A DNA stretch of 64,000 bases. Source: Archaeoglobales archaeon (lineage in GTDB: Archaea > Halobacteriota > Archaeoglobi > Archaeoglobales > Archaeoglobaceae). The stretch is from NCBI GenBank assembly GCA_030055595.1, contig JASFYH010000002.1:122201-186200 (forward strand), given 5' to 3'. A model generated the notes under the pieces. It ran no database searches. It saw only the letters and a list, made by a program, of their open reading frames with translations, and was not told where the DNA came from. Position 1 is the first letter of the stretch, and each line of letters opens with the position of its first letter. Both the position numbers and the translations under genes were made by a program. Below, piece by piece: positions 28,501 to 38,473 of the stretch.

Positions 28501-29865
28501 TTAGCCCCAAACAACTTTGCCTTCGCTGTCCCTATATGAATACTCCTGCCCCCAGAACTTTGGCGTTATACCAAGAATCGGTATAAGATCTCCTCCTTCT
28601 ATGACTATGTCCGAAGAGGGTAGATCGAGGATCCCAATTGTCCCGTAGGGATGCACACGTAGAAGAGCGCCGTGGAGATACTTTGGTATACCCCTATAGC
28701 CGTCTAACGGGAATGTTTTATTCTCCATTGCCTCCATGATCTTTTCAGGATCCGTTGATCCCGCCTTTTCAATTGCCTTTGCCAAAATGAATGTCACTTC
28801 GTAATTAAACACGTGTTCCCAGTTTAATGGAACGTTTCCAAGTCTTGGTGGGAGCTTTTCACACATGTAGCGGTAGTATGGAGTATATGGATCCACCGCC
28901 GCCTCTGGCAAAACAGCAAGAATGCAGGGCGAAGTAGTTCCAATTGACTTATCCAACAAACTTATATCTCCTTTTATAACTTTCTTGTTCTCGAAGTCAT
29001 ACTCTATGCCCAAATAATACATGATCTCATCAATTTTTGCCTGATCTGAGATGATAAATCCACCAGTATAACCCATCGCCCTTGCGGTTTTAATGACTCC
29101 CGCCACTGGTAGCGAGGGTCCTATGATCAGTATAACATCAGGTTTTTCAGCTAAAACCTTTGAGACGTTCTGCGTGTAATTTGTTGCTACGTAGTAGTTA
29201 ATGGATTCCTCCGCAACTATTTTTCCACCTTTGCGAGTCCAATAGTCTTTAAACGTGCTTGCCCACTCAATTGCATAGCTATGTGTTCCAGGCAAAATTG
29301 CTGCCTTTAACATACCCTTTTGGAGGAAGTAATCGGACATTGTGGGGATATGATAGATCTCAAAATTCGGTGCCATGAATAACGTTAGCTTATTCCCACC
29401 CTTAAGCACACTTGGGCTTGAAGTATAAGCACCAACTATGAACTTAGGCTCTTTCTCGTTGATCTTCTGCAACTCAAGAATTCCTCCGCTGTGAGGACAA
29501 ACGATCACCTTAGTGCCGTTCTTAGTAAGATTTACCGCATTTGCTACTGCTAATGGAGGATAATACTTGTCGTCCATTGCTAGAACTTCCATTTTATACC
29601 ACTTATCGCCAATCACAATTCCTCCACCATTGTTTATGTCTTCTACAGCCATTTTTATACCATTCAGAGCGCTTTCACCATACGGACCCGCAATCCCGCT
29701 CAATGGTCCAGTATAGCCGATGTAGATCGTCCCTCCAAATTCAAGTGGCTTTGGAGTTGGCGTCGTTGGACCCGCTGGAGACGTTGAAGGTGCTAACGCC
29801 CAATATACTACCAAGATCGCCACTATAACAACTACCGCCAGAATGATCCAATTCATGGCTTTCAT
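28501..29865 (-). CDS. Branched-chain amino acid-type ABC transporter substrate-binding protein (membrane-anchored)
   Basis: N-terminal TM, Pro/Thr linker, then IYIGYTGPLSGIAGPYGESALNGIKMAVEDINNGGGI (periplasmic binding protein type 1). Confidence 0.87.
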   Translation of the reverse strand: MKAMNWIILAVVVIVAILVVYWALAPSTSPAGPTTPTPKPLEFGGTIYIGYTGPLSGIAGPYGESALNGIKMAVEDINNGGGIVIGDKWYKMEVLAMDDKYYPPLAVANAVNLTKNGTKVIVCPHSGGILELQKINEKEPKFIVGAYTSSPSVLKGGNKLTLFMAPNFEIYHIPTMSDYFLQKGMLKAAILPGTHSYAIEWASTFKDYWTRKGGKIVAEESINYYVATNYTQNVSKVLAEKPDVILIIGPSLPVAGVIKTARAMGYTGGFIISDQAKIDEIMYYLGIEYDFENKKVIKGDISLLDKSIGTTSPCILAVLPEAAVDPYTPYYRYMCEKLPPRLGNVPLNWEHVFNYEVTFILAKAIEKAGSTDPEKIMEAMENKTFPLDGYRGIPKYLHGALLRVHPYGTIGILDLPSSDIVIEGGDLIPILGITPKFWGQEYSYRDSEGKVVWG

Positions 29866-29986
29866 ATTATCACCTTTTAAAGCTATAACGATTGACTATA
29901 TAAATTTTATGTTTTTCAATAATAACGGTTTTTTTGAAGAAAGAAGTCCTCATCATACAGGATCTACCACAAAAAGGTTCAGATGA

Positions 29987-30454
29987 TTAGATCTTTTCCT
30001 TTACTTTCTCCAAAACTTTCACGTTTTCTATACATGTAGATGGATAATTTCCACTTTCATCCTTCTCTAGCGACTTAACCATATCCCAGATCGTAAGCAG
30101 TGCAACACTAACTCCTGTTATTGCCTCCATCTCCACACCAGTCTTAGCAATTGCCTTAACCATGCAACGAACTCTGATGCCTTCTTTTTCAACACTGAAG
30201 TCAAGGGAGATCGAGGTTATGGGTATTGGATGACACATCGGAATGATTTCCGGAGTCTTCTTCACAGCCAAAACTCCAGCTATATTGGCGGTAGCTAAAA
30301 CATCTCCCTTTACAACTTTTTCATTCAAAATCGCTTCAATTGTCTCTCTTTTTAATCTTATAAATCCCTCCGCTATCGCAATTCTCAAAACTTCTTCCTT
30401 GTTTGAGACGTCTACCATAGCAACTTTTCCTTTTTTTATATGCGAGAATTCCAT
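29987..30454 (-). CDS. moaC: Cyclic pyranopterin monophosphate synthase MoaC
   Basis: GDVLATANIAGVLAVKKTPEIIPMCHPIPITSISLDF...KTGVEMEAITGVSVALLTIWDMVKSLEKD. Confidence 0.93.
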   Translation of the reverse strand: MEFSHIKKGKVAMVDVSNKEEVLRIAIAEGFIRLKRETIEAILNEKVVKGDVLATANIAGVLAVKKTPEIIPMCHPIPITSISLDFSVEKEGIRVRCMVKAIAKTGVEMEAITGVSVALLTIWDMVKSLEKDESGNYPSTCIENVKVLEKVKEKI

Positions 30455-30503
30455 GCAGAGTGCCACTCGTTAAAAATATAACCTCTTCTGTTCCCATGAA
30501 TTC

Positions 30504-31037
30504 ATGAAGGCTCTGATCGTTGTGGACATGCAGAAGGATTTCTGCTACAGAAACGGAGCGCTTTACATAAAAGAAGCTGAGAAAATTTTTGATAGCACGA
30601 GAAAAGTCGTTGAAATGGCAAGAAGAGAAATGCCTGTGGTCTTCACCCAAGATTGGCACAGAGAAGACGACAGAGAATTCAAGATCTGGCCAAAGCACTG
30701 CATAATGGAAACAGAAGGGGCGGAGATCATAGAAGAACTTAAACCAACCAAAAAAGACTACTTTATAAAAAAGAGAAGATACTCCGCATTTTTCGGCACA
30801 GATCTCGATCTCCTCCTTAGAGAGCTTGAAGTTGAAGAGATCTTTGTTTGTGGAGTTGCAACCAATATCTGCGTTCTTCACACAGCGGGAGATGCTTCAA
30901 TAAGGGGCTACAAGGTCTATGTGATCAGGGACTGCACTAAGGCTTTGAGCGATTACGATCAAGAATATGCACTTAAACATATGAAAGAAGTATTTAATGC
31001 TGAAATAATTACTTCAAAAGACTTCTGCAGATCCTGA
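30504..31037 (+). CDS. pncA: Nicotinamidase/isochorismatase-family hydrolase
   Basis: MKALIVVDMQKDFC...FTQDWHREDD...WPKHC...EIFVCGVATNICVLHTAGDA. Confidence 0.88.
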   Translation: MKALIVVDMQKDFCYRNGALYIKEAEKIFDSTRKVVEMARREMPVVFTQDWHREDDREFKIWPKHCIMETEGAEIIEELKPTKKDYFIKKRRYSAFFGTDLDLLLRELEVEEIFVCGVATNICVLHTAGDASIRGYKVYVIRDCTKALSDYDQEYALKHMKEVFNAEIITSKDFCRS

Positions 31038-31077
31038 ACTGCGAAAAGCATAAATTCGAAAATTTTATTCATGTGCT

Positions 31078-31422
31078 ATGAAAGATGTGATCATAGTTGG
31101 TTGTGGGAGCTACATGGACTCGACTTATGGCTGTCCCGGAGAGTGGAGATGCCTGAAAGCTGCAGCTTTTGGTGAAGGAGAGTTTAAAGAACCAGCGAGA
31201 GTTATAGCTTTCGTTCAGTGCGAATGCCCTGGAAGGACCGCCCTTGCCACAATTAAAATGGCGATCAAACTCTCAAACGTGAAACCAGATGAGATCTATT
31301 TAAGCAATTGCTTTTACAAGCCAAAACCCGAGTGCCCTTATTTCAAGCCAGAAGAATTTGCAAAAACGGTTGAGGAAGCTCTCGGCGTAAAAGTGCACTT
31401 TGGAACCCATCCCTATGCTTGA
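31078..31422 (+). CDS. CGGC-domain-type Cys-rich protein
   Basis: GCGSYMDSTYGCPGEWRCLKAA...FVQCECPGR...YLSNCFYKPKPECPYF. Confidence 0.75.
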   Translation: MKDVIIVGCGSYMDSTYGCPGEWRCLKAAAFGEGEFKEPARVIAFVQCECPGRTALATIKMAIKLSNVKPDEIYLSNCFYKPKPECPYFKPEEFAKTVEEALGVKVHFGTHPYA

Positions 31423-31468
31423 GCTTCATTAAAAAAGTTTTTATTAAGCACAGCTCAAATATTTTTTA

Positions 31469-32743
31469 ATGACTCTGATCGAAGAAGCAAAAAAAGGCGT
31501 CTTGAACAAATTTATTAGGAGAACCGCTGAATATGAAAGAGTTGAAGCTGATCGATTGCTCAGGCTAATTGCTAAAGGTCATGTAGTTGTTCCGAAGAAC
31601 GTTATTCGGGAAGTTGAACCAAGAGCAATTGGGATGCTTGTTTCAACAAAGGTTAATGCCAACGTAGGAACCTCTCAGGAATACATTAATGTCGAAGAAG
31701 AAGTTGAAAAGGCGGTCGTTGCCCAAAAATTTGGTGCGGATGCAATAATGGATCTCTCAACTGGTGGAGATCTTAGAGAGATCAGAAAGAAGATCATGAA
31801 GATCGTTAGAGTCCCCTTTGGCACAGTGCCGATCTACGAAGCTGCGAGAGACTGTAGAAAGATCGTGGACATTAGCGAAGATGAATTTCTCAGAGCAGTC
31901 GAAAAACACGCTAAGGAAGGTGTAGACTTTATGACGATCCATGCGGGCGTGAACTGGATAAGCGTTGAAAGACTTAGAAATTCTAAAAGGCTTCTTGGAG
32001 TGGTAAGTAGAGGTGGAGCGATCACGATCGGTTGGATGCTCCACAACGAGAAAGAGAATCCATACTATGCGAATTTTGATTATCTCCTCGACATTCTAAA
32101 GGAATACGATGTTACCATTAGCCTCGGAGATGCTTTTCGCCCCGGTTGTATCAACGACGCTGGTGACAGGGCAAAATACACAGAATTCATAATTCTTGGA
32201 GAGCTCGTAGAGAAGTGCCGGGCAAAGGGTGTCCAATGCATGGTCGAAGGACCGGGACATGTGCCTCTTGACGGGATCTTTCCAGCGGTCAGGGCGATGA
32301 AGAGTGTCACCGATAACGCTCCGCTTTACTTGCTCGGACCTCTTGTAACAGACATATCTGCAGGCTACGATCACATCTCCTCAGCCATAGGAGCTGCGAT
32401 TGCGGGACTCGCGGGAGCGGATTTCATATGCTACGTCACACCTTCAGAGCACCTTGGATTACCAAGCGTTGAGGACGTTAAAGAAGGTGTTATCGCTGCA
32501 AAGATCGCAGCCCATGCTGTTGACCTCGTCAAGGAGGGGCAAAAAGAGTGGGCAAAACTCAGGGACTATGAAATGTCGCTGGCAAGGAAAAATTTCGATT
32601 GGGATAAGCAGTTTGCTCTATCTCCTGATCCAGAAAAAGCTCGTAGAATCTGGGAAAGAAGGAGGGCGAAAGGGGACTACTGCAGTATGTGCGGAGATCT
32701 TTGTGCAATAAAGCTCGTAGAGCAATTCGCTAAAGATAAATAG
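31469..32743 (+). CDS. thiC: Phosphomethylpyrimidine synthase ThiC
   Basis: VEGPGHVPL, GDAFRPG, DYEMSLARKNFDWDKQF, C-terminal CSMCGDLCAIK FeS motif. Confidence 0.95.
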   Translation: MTLIEEAKKGVLNKFIRRTAEYERVEADRLLRLIAKGHVVVPKNVIREVEPRAIGMLVSTKVNANVGTSQEYINVEEEVEKAVVAQKFGADAIMDLSTGGDLREIRKKIMKIVRVPFGTVPIYEAARDCRKIVDISEDEFLRAVEKHAKEGVDFMTIHAGVNWISVERLRNSKRLLGVVSRGGAITIGWMLHNEKENPYYANFDYLLDILKEYDVTISLGDAFRPGCINDAGDRAKYTEFIILGELVEKCRAKGVQCMVEGPGHVPLDGIFPAVRAMKSVTDNAPLYLLGPLVTDISAGYDHISSAIGAAIAGLAGADFICYVTPSEHLGLPSVEDVKEGVIAAKIAAHAVDLVKEGQKEWAKLRDYEMSLARKNFDWDKQFALSPDPEKARRIWERRRAKGDYCSMCGDLCAIKLVEQFAKDK

Positions 32744-32803
32744 ATCATCTTAATTTCTCAAATTCATCGCAAACATAAAATAACCTGCGAAATCCTAAGG
32801 CTC

Positions 32804-34057
32804 ATGGGCAAAACGATCGTCGAAAAGATCTTCTCAAAAGCTTGCGAAAAAGAGGTAAAAGCGGGAGATTTCGTATTCGCAAGTATAGACTTAGCGATGA
32901 TACACGATATAACCGCACCGCTCGCTATAAAGGCATTCAAAGAAATTGCGGGTGAAAACGCCAAGCTCTGGGATTCGAAAAAAGTTGTAATGGCTTTCGA
33001 TCATCAGGCTCCCGCAGACAGCATAAAGTCCGCAGAAAATCAAAAACAGCTTAGAATTTTTGCGGGAGAGCAAGGAATTTTGAACTACGACGTCTGTGGT
33101 GGTATTGCGCATCAGCTCATGGTAGAAAATCACGTCTTGCCTGGAATGCTTGTTGTCGGTGCTGACAGCCACACATGCATGTATGGTGCTCTTGGAGCAT
33201 TCGCTACTGGAATTGGATCAACAGACATGGGCTGTGTTCTCGCAACTGGCAAACTCTGGTTCAAGGTTCCAGAAAGCATCAGATTTAACGTCCATGGAAG
33301 ACTCGAAAAGCATGTCTACGGGAAAGACGTTGTTCTCAGGATCATTGGAAACATTGGGGCTGAAGGAGCCAATTACAAGGCGTGCATTTTCAGCGGAGAA
33401 GTCGTTAAGAGGTTTCAAATGGCTGATCGGCTAACGATGTGCAACATGGCAATAGAAATGGGCGGAAAAGCAGGCATCGTTGAGCCCGATAAAATCACCC
33501 TCCAATATCTGAAAGAAGTTGGGCGAGAATTCAGCGGAGAATTGCTGACAAGCGACGAAGATGCCAATTTCGAGGAAGTAGAGCTTGACGTTACTGGAAT
33601 GGAGCCCCAGGTTGCGGTTCCGCACAGAGTCGACAATGTTGTTGGGATTTCTGAAGTAGAGGGCATAAAGGTCGATCAGGTGTTTATAGGCTCTTGCACA
33701 AATGGAAGATACGAAGACCTGAAGATTTCTGCGGAGATCCTTAAGGGTGAAAAGGTTGCAAAGGGAGTTAGATTGATCGTCATACCCGCGAGCAGAAGAG
33801 AATACATGAGAGCCTTGAAAGATGGACTTATAGATGTCTTTTTAGACGCGGGAGCAATTGTTGAATTCCCATCATGCGGGCCATGCATGGGTGGAAGCTT
33901 TGGTTTGATCGCAGGTGGTGAAGTAAGCGTTTCGACTTCAAACAGAAACTTCATTGGCAGACAGGGAAGTCCAGAGGGAAAAATATACCTTGTTAATCCC
34001 GCTGTTGCTGCTGCAAGTGCTATATACGGTGTTTTGACAGATCCAAGAGAAATTTAG
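32804..34057 (+). CDS. leuC: 3-isopropylmalate dehydratase / homoaconitase-type large subunit
   Basis: [46 protein letters not shown]; aconitase superfamily. Confidence 0.92.
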   Translation: MGKTIVEKIFSKACEKEVKAGDFVFASIDLAMIHDITAPLAIKAFKEIAGENAKLWDSKKVVMAFDHQAPADSIKSAENQKQLRIFAGEQGILNYDVCGGIAHQLMVENHVLPGMLVVGADSHTCMYGALGAFATGIGSTDMGCVLATGKLWFKVPESIRFNVHGRLEKHVYGKDVVLRIIGNIGAEGANYKACIFSGEVVKRFQMADRLTMCNMAIEMGGKAGIVEPDKITLQYLKEVGREFSGELLTSDEDANFEEVELDVTGMEPQVAVPHRVDNVVGISEVEGIKVDQVFIGSCTNGRYEDLKISAEILKGEKVAKGVRLIVIPASRREYMRALKDGLIDVFLDAGAIVEFPSCGPCMGGSFGLIAGGEVSVSTSNRNFIGRQGSPEGKIYLVNPAVAAASAIYGVLTDPREI

Positions 34058-34067
34058 AGATTTTGAT

Positions 34068-34655
34068 TCATGCTCTCTTCTCCCTTGGCATGCAGATTAT
34101 TTCTTTTATCTGCATATCGAAGAAGTTGTTCATGTGAGCGGGTCTGATAACAACAGCTGTGTCCGCTCCCCTTGTTTTTCCACCAATCGAAACCACTTCA
34201 GTGATCGGAATTGCCCCGCTGTCAGCTGCCATGACAGCGATCTCAACGCAAACTTTCAAACCATGCCCAAATAGCGACCGAAGAGCTTCTGAAATTGCTT
34301 CAACCCTGCTCGCCCCTCCGAACTTTCTCGTTATACTCCTTTCAATGCCCGAGAGAACATGAGACTGCCTCACAATTATGGCTCCTTTGCTTTTTAAAAA
34401 CTCCTCAGTTTCTCGATCCATGGTATTCTTACCTTCCTCCATGAATCCGGTGTGATATGTGACTACAACAAGTTTCATTTCTTCACTTAGATATTTCAAA
34501 GCCTTCTTAGCGGTCTCTCCGTAGGAGGAGGCGACCACAACATGTTTTATTCCAAGCTCTTTTGCCCTCTCCACTGCAAGCTTCAGCGTCGTCTCAGTAT
34601 TCTCAGCTCCGGGTTTTTCGAAATAACAGATCTTCTTCTCGATCAAATCAACCAC
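34068..34655 (-). CDS. Pyruvate-kinase C-terminal-like (PK_C alpha/beta) domain protein
   Basis: [36 protein letters not shown]...; stand-alone, no kinase domain. Confidence 0.75.
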   Translation of the reverse strand: MVDLIEKKICYFEKPGAENTETTLKLAVERAKELGIKHVVVASSYGETAKKALKYLSEEMKLVVVTYHTGFMEEGKNTMDRETEEFLKSKGAIIVRQSHVLSGIERSITRKFGGASRVEAISEALRSLFGHGLKVCVEIAVMAADSGAIPITEVVSIGGKTRGADTAVVIRPAHMNNFFDMQIKEIICMPREKRA

Positions 34656-34915
34656 CCGAAGATCAATGCAACTGAGAGTAACATTAATATTATGCTCAGC
34701 ACCAGTGCCACCACTGCAAGCCTCGTTTCACCAAAAACGATCGGAATCGGTCCTATCAACACAACTCCGCCATATTTCTTTTCTAAATTACCTTTATCTT
34801 GAAAGTTGGGCATTCTCTCTGGAAATGTCTCTCTTCTCTGGAAAAATGCTGAGATCATTACGAAAAGTCCAAGCAATACTAAAAATATGCCTAAAAACCA
34901 GATCATAGTCACCAC
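34643..34915 (-). CDS. Small membrane protein, DUF131/TIGR00304-type
   Basis: [39 protein letters not shown]; shares the LIGPIP motif with its neighbour. Confidence 0.72.
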   Translation of the reverse strand: MVTMIWFLGIFLVLLGLFVMISAFFQRRETFPERMPNFQDKGNLEKKYGGVVLIGPIPIVFGETRLAVVALVLSIILMLLSVALIFGWLI

Positions 34916-35118
34916 TTGAGAAACTGGAGGAGAATTAGGAGAAATGAACAGATCAAAAGCAGTAAGATCGCTAAACCAACATCGCTGGAAACTATAACGG
35001 GAATTGGTCCGATCAGAAGTAGTGCACCATATGAAACATTTTGAAGATCGGACAGACTAAGCAGAGTGACGCCAATGACAATAAGAGCAATACCAACGAA
35101 TAAACCTCTAAGATCCAT
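34909..35118 (-). CDS. Small membrane protein, DUF131/TIGR00304-type
   Basis: GALLLIGPIPVIVSSDVGLAILLLLICSFLLILL; overlaps and is paralogous to the next gene. Confidence 0.72.
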   Translation of the reverse strand: MDLRGLFVGIALIVIGVTLLSLSDLQNVSYGALLLIGPIPVIVSSDVGLAILLLLICSFLLILLQFLKW

Positions 35119-35230
35119 ATCTTGTGTATGGTCGAGGATATAAGTTTATTTCCCGCCTAGTAGAGGACTTCGAAATCAACTATAGAAACTTTCATTATTT
35201 TATAATTATTATTTCTATTCTATCTATTTC

Positions 35231-35298
35231 TTGAAGGAGACTTTCAGGATCAGCGATTGCACGCTGAGATGGAGAGGGTTCCGTTGTTAGATCCTTGA
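35231..35298 (+). ncRNA. Candidate structured RNA in an unusually long intergenic gap (strand uncertain)
   Basis: Nested complementarity: outer TCA-GGATC (35244-35251) with GATCC-TTGA (35290-35298), inner AGCG-ATTGCA..CGCT hairpin at 35252-35265, TATA-like TTTATAATTATTA shortly upstream; no ORF explains it. Confidence 0.25.
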
Positions 35299-35482
35299 TA
35301 TATGTCCGGGTGAGCGAGAGAAGTGGAAATGAAAAAAGCAGAGATTAAAATGAGTGCAAACCGAGATCCCATGTAGAATAAAAATCCCCATCACTTAAAA
35401 ATTTTGCTGTCCGTTAGCAGATCTCATTAATTCTAACTCAACTTATCAACAAATTCAAATACTGCGAAAAAATGCCGGGATT

Positions 35483-36577
35483 ATGGAGTTCGGAACTGTA
35501 GGTCCAACTTTTCCGCCAATTAGTGAGGCTCCGAAAACTGCAAAAAGGCTTGAAGAAAAAGGCTATGACGCATTGTGGTTCGCAGATCACCTTCTTGGCT
35601 GGTATCCGCACGAGATCTGGAAGGAGACGCCTTTTGCCATGCGTTATCCGTCTTGCCACATGTTCTACGAGGCTTTCTGTTCGATCTGTTATACCGCCCC
35701 ATTCACACAAAAAATAAAATATGGAGTTTCTGTTACCGAGATCATAAGAAGGCATCCCGCGGTAATGCTACAGCAGGCAGTCACAGCAGATCATGCCGCT
35801 AACGGCAGATTTATCCTTGGAATAGGTGCAGGAGAAGCTGAGAACATAGTTCCCTATGGAATAAACTTTGAAAATCCTGTGGCAAAACTTGAGGAGGCTT
35901 TGAAGCTTATAAAGATCATGCTTTCTGCGGACTACGGTGAGAAGATCAATTTCCAGGGAAAGTTCTTCAAGTTTGAAGACGCTTTGTTCGACTTAAAGCC
36001 AATCGGAGAATTTCCAATCTGGCTCGGAGCCCATGGAAATAAAATGTTGAAGTTAACTGCAAAATACGGTGATGGATGGCTCCCCTCTACACTTTCACCT
36101 GAAGTTTACGCAGAGAGAATGGAAAAGCTAAATAAATTTGCAAAAGAAGAGAAAAGAGAACCAGAAGAGATCAAAAAAGGCATTTTCGTAAGCGTTGTGG
36201 TTGACGAAAAAGAGAGTGAAGTTCAAAGACTTCTGAGAACACCGATCCTTAAGATCCATGCCCTCCTAATGCCCTCTGAATTCTATGAAGCCATGGGCTA
36301 TAAGCATCCATTTGGCAAATTCTACGGACTCCTTGACTACATTCCGACGAAGTATAACAAACAGCAGATCATGGAGGCGATCAGCAAGATCCCGGATGAG
36401 ATCTCAAGGATCGCATTTGTAAGTGGAACTCCAGAGCAGATCGTGCAAACATTTGACAAGTTCGAAAAGATCGGAGTTGAGCACATAGTCCTATGGAACC
36501 TTACATACTTTGGAGACGTCAGCAAGATCAAAACATCCTATACACTCCTGGACGAGATCTTGGAGCACTTCAAGTAG
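35483..36577 (+). CDS. LLM-class (F420/flavin-dependent) oxidoreductase
   Basis: EFGTVGPTFPP...EKGYDALWFADHLLGWYP...FILGIGAGEAENIVPYGI...PIWLGAHGNKMLKLTAKYGDGWLP. Confidence 0.88.
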   Translation: MEFGTVGPTFPPISEAPKTAKRLEEKGYDALWFADHLLGWYPHEIWKETPFAMRYPSCHMFYEAFCSICYTAPFTQKIKYGVSVTEIIRRHPAVMLQQAVTADHAANGRFILGIGAGEAENIVPYGINFENPVAKLEEALKLIKIMLSADYGEKINFQGKFFKFEDALFDLKPIGEFPIWLGAHGNKMLKLTAKYGDGWLPSTLSPEVYAERMEKLNKFAKEEKREPEEIKKGIFVSVVVDEKESEVQRLLRTPILKIHALLMPSEFYEAMGYKHPFGKFYGLLDYIPTKYNKQQIMEAISKIPDEISRIAFVSGTPEQIVQTFDKFEKIGVEHIVLWNLTYFGDVSKIKTSYTLLDEILEHFK

Positions 36578-36596
36578 TCAAAATTTTTATTTTTAT

Positions 36597-37043
36597 ATGC
36601 AATTTTTTATTAAGCCAATAGGCATCATAAGATCTCCATTCAAAGACAAAAATTCTGCTCCAAACCAAGGAAGGTTCTGCGAAGAGATCTTTGAGATCGA
36701 GATCTTTCCAGAATTTGAAGAGGGGTTGAAGGATCTTGAAACCTGCACTCATCTTATCATTCTATACTGGCTCGACCAAGCTAAAAGAGATTCTCTAATT
36801 GCCATTCCCCCGCACGACAACAGAGAGCATGGGGTTTTTGCAACGAGATCACCGAACAGACCTAATCCGATCGGTTTCTCAGTTGTAGAGCTTCTTGAAA
36901 GGAATGGACGGTTTTTGAAGGTAAAGAGACTTGATGCGATCGATAAAACTCCTGTTATAGACATTAAACCATATTCATCTGCCTTAGATTGCGTTGAAAA
37001 CGCTAAAATAGGCTGGTTCGAATCTTCAAGTAAAAGAGAGTAA
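36597..37043 (+). CDS. trmO: tRNA (N6-threonylcarbamoyladenosine-N6)-methyltransferase TrmO-like
   Basis: IKPIGIIRSPFKDK...GVFATRSPNRPNPIGFSVVELLERNGRFLKVKRLDAIDKTPVIDIKPY. Start set to ATG 36597. Confidence 0.87.
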   Translation: MQFFIKPIGIIRSPFKDKNSAPNQGRFCEEIFEIEIFPEFEEGLKDLETCTHLIILYWLDQAKRDSLIAIPPHDNREHGVFATRSPNRPNPIGFSVVELLERNGRFLKVKRLDAIDKTPVIDIKPYSSALDCVENAKIGWFESSSKRE

Positions 37044-37079
37044 AGTTTAAATGGCACAGATCAAAGAGGCTAAAAATGT

Positions 37080-38471
37080 ATGAAATTTGATGTCGTGATC
37101 GTAGGCGCCGGACCAGGAGGGATCTTTGCAGCGCATAAACTTGCTGGAAGCAAAAGTGTGGCGATTTTCGAGATGGGGAGAGATATATCAAGGCGAAAAT
37201 GTCCAAGTGATCTCTCACAGAGCTACTGCAAGAAGTGCACTCCCTGTAATATCACCTCTGGTTTTGGTGGGGCGGGAGGACTTTCAGATGGAAAGCTGAA
37301 TTACGTTAACCCTAACTATCAATCCAGCTTTACAGTTGGGGGAGATTTTGAATTTCTAAGTCCTAAGTATTTGATCGAAAAAATGAATGAAGTTGACGAG
37401 ATCTTCTCCACCCATGGCGTTTCTGGAGAGCTTTTTGGGGAGGATGAGGCAAAATTAGAGAGATTTCTAAAGGAAGCTAACGCAGCGGGGATCGAATTCG
37501 TTCCCCTGAGGCAAAGACATGTGGGTAGTGATGAATTGCCAAGGGTGATCAAAAGCCTCGAAGATTCGCTTAAAAAGAGAGGTGTAGAGATCTTCACTCA
37601 AAAAACAGTCGTAGATATAGATCCAGAAGAAAAAGTTATAAAAACGAACAAAAGAGAGAAATTTGAGTATAATAAGCTCATAATTGCTGTGGGGAGAAGT
37701 GGATCTGATTGGCTTGAAAAATGGGTGAAGAAATACAAGATCGAAGTTGCAGAGAATTCAAAAGCAATTGATGTTGGTGTCAGAGTTGAAGTTCCCGCCT
37801 CGATCATGGACGACATAACTTCGACGATCTACGATCCAAAGCTGAGAGTCATAACGAAGAGGCACGACGACTACATGAGAACCTTCTGCACATGTCCGAG
37901 AGGTTGGGTTATAAGAGAGGATTATGGAGACTTCTGTCTCGTCAATGGGCACAGCAAAGCAAAAGAAAAGTCAAGTAATACCAACTTTGCACTACTTGGG
38001 CATTACGAATTTACGGAACCATTTGACGAGCCAAATGAATGGGGAAGGGATCTTGCAAGGATCACAACAAAACTCGGTGGAGGAAATCCAATAGTCCAGA
38101 GGCTTAAAGACCTTAGATTGGGGAGAAGAAGCACTGAGAGCAGAATAAAAAACAACAGACTTGTTCAACCGACTTTAAGAACCGCAATTCCAGGAGACAT
38201 ATGCCTGGCTTATCCAAGCAGAGTGATAGATGACATCGTTGATGCACTTGAAAGGCTCGACAAAGTGATCCCGGGAGTCGCTGATGATTCAACTCTTCTT
38301 TATGCTCCAGAGGTTAAATTCTACTCCCTAAAGCTCAAGGTCGATGAGGGTATGAGAACAAGCATTCCATCAGTATATGCAATTGGTGATGGTGCGGGGA
38401 TCAGTAGGGGAATCGTTGGAGCTGCGGTTACAGGCTTAATCGCAGCAGAGAGCATTCTAAAGGACAATTAG
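37080..38471 (+). CDS. FAD-dependent dehydrogenase (COG2509-type)
   Basis: DVVIVGAGPGGIFAAHKL, CPSDLSQSYCKKCTPCNITSGFGGAGGLSDGKLNY, YAIGDGAGISRGIVGAAVTGLIAAESI. Confidence 0.85.
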   Translation: MKFDVVIVGAGPGGIFAAHKLAGSKSVAIFEMGRDISRRKCPSDLSQSYCKKCTPCNITSGFGGAGGLSDGKLNYVNPNYQSSFTVGGDFEFLSPKYLIEKMNEVDEIFSTHGVSGELFGEDEAKLERFLKEANAAGIEFVPLRQRHVGSDELPRVIKSLEDSLKKRGVEIFTQKTVVDIDPEEKVIKTNKREKFEYNKLIIAVGRSGSDWLEKWVKKYKIEVAENSKAIDVGVRVEVPASIMDDITSTIYDPKLRVITKRHDDYMRTFCTCPRGWVIREDYGDFCLVNGHSKAKEKSSNTNFALLGHYEFTEPFDEPNEWGRDLARITTKLGGGNPIVQRLKDLRLGRRSTESRIKNNRLVQPTLRTAIPGDICLAYPSRVIDDIVDALERLDKVIPGVADDSTLLYAPEVKFYSLKLKVDEGMRTSIPSVYAIGDGAGISRGIVGAAVTGLIAAESILKDN

Positions 38472-38473
38472 AT

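Noticed and set aside
31423-31468. TPP riboswitch upstream of thiC
   Set aside because: The gap is only 46 nt and shows no THI-box core; too short for the element.
35231-35400. C/D box sRNA or tRNA-like gene in the 35.2 kb gap
   Set aside because: A CTGA followed by GATGGA is present but no convincing box C/box D pair or tRNA fold could be assembled; kept only as a generic RNA candidate.
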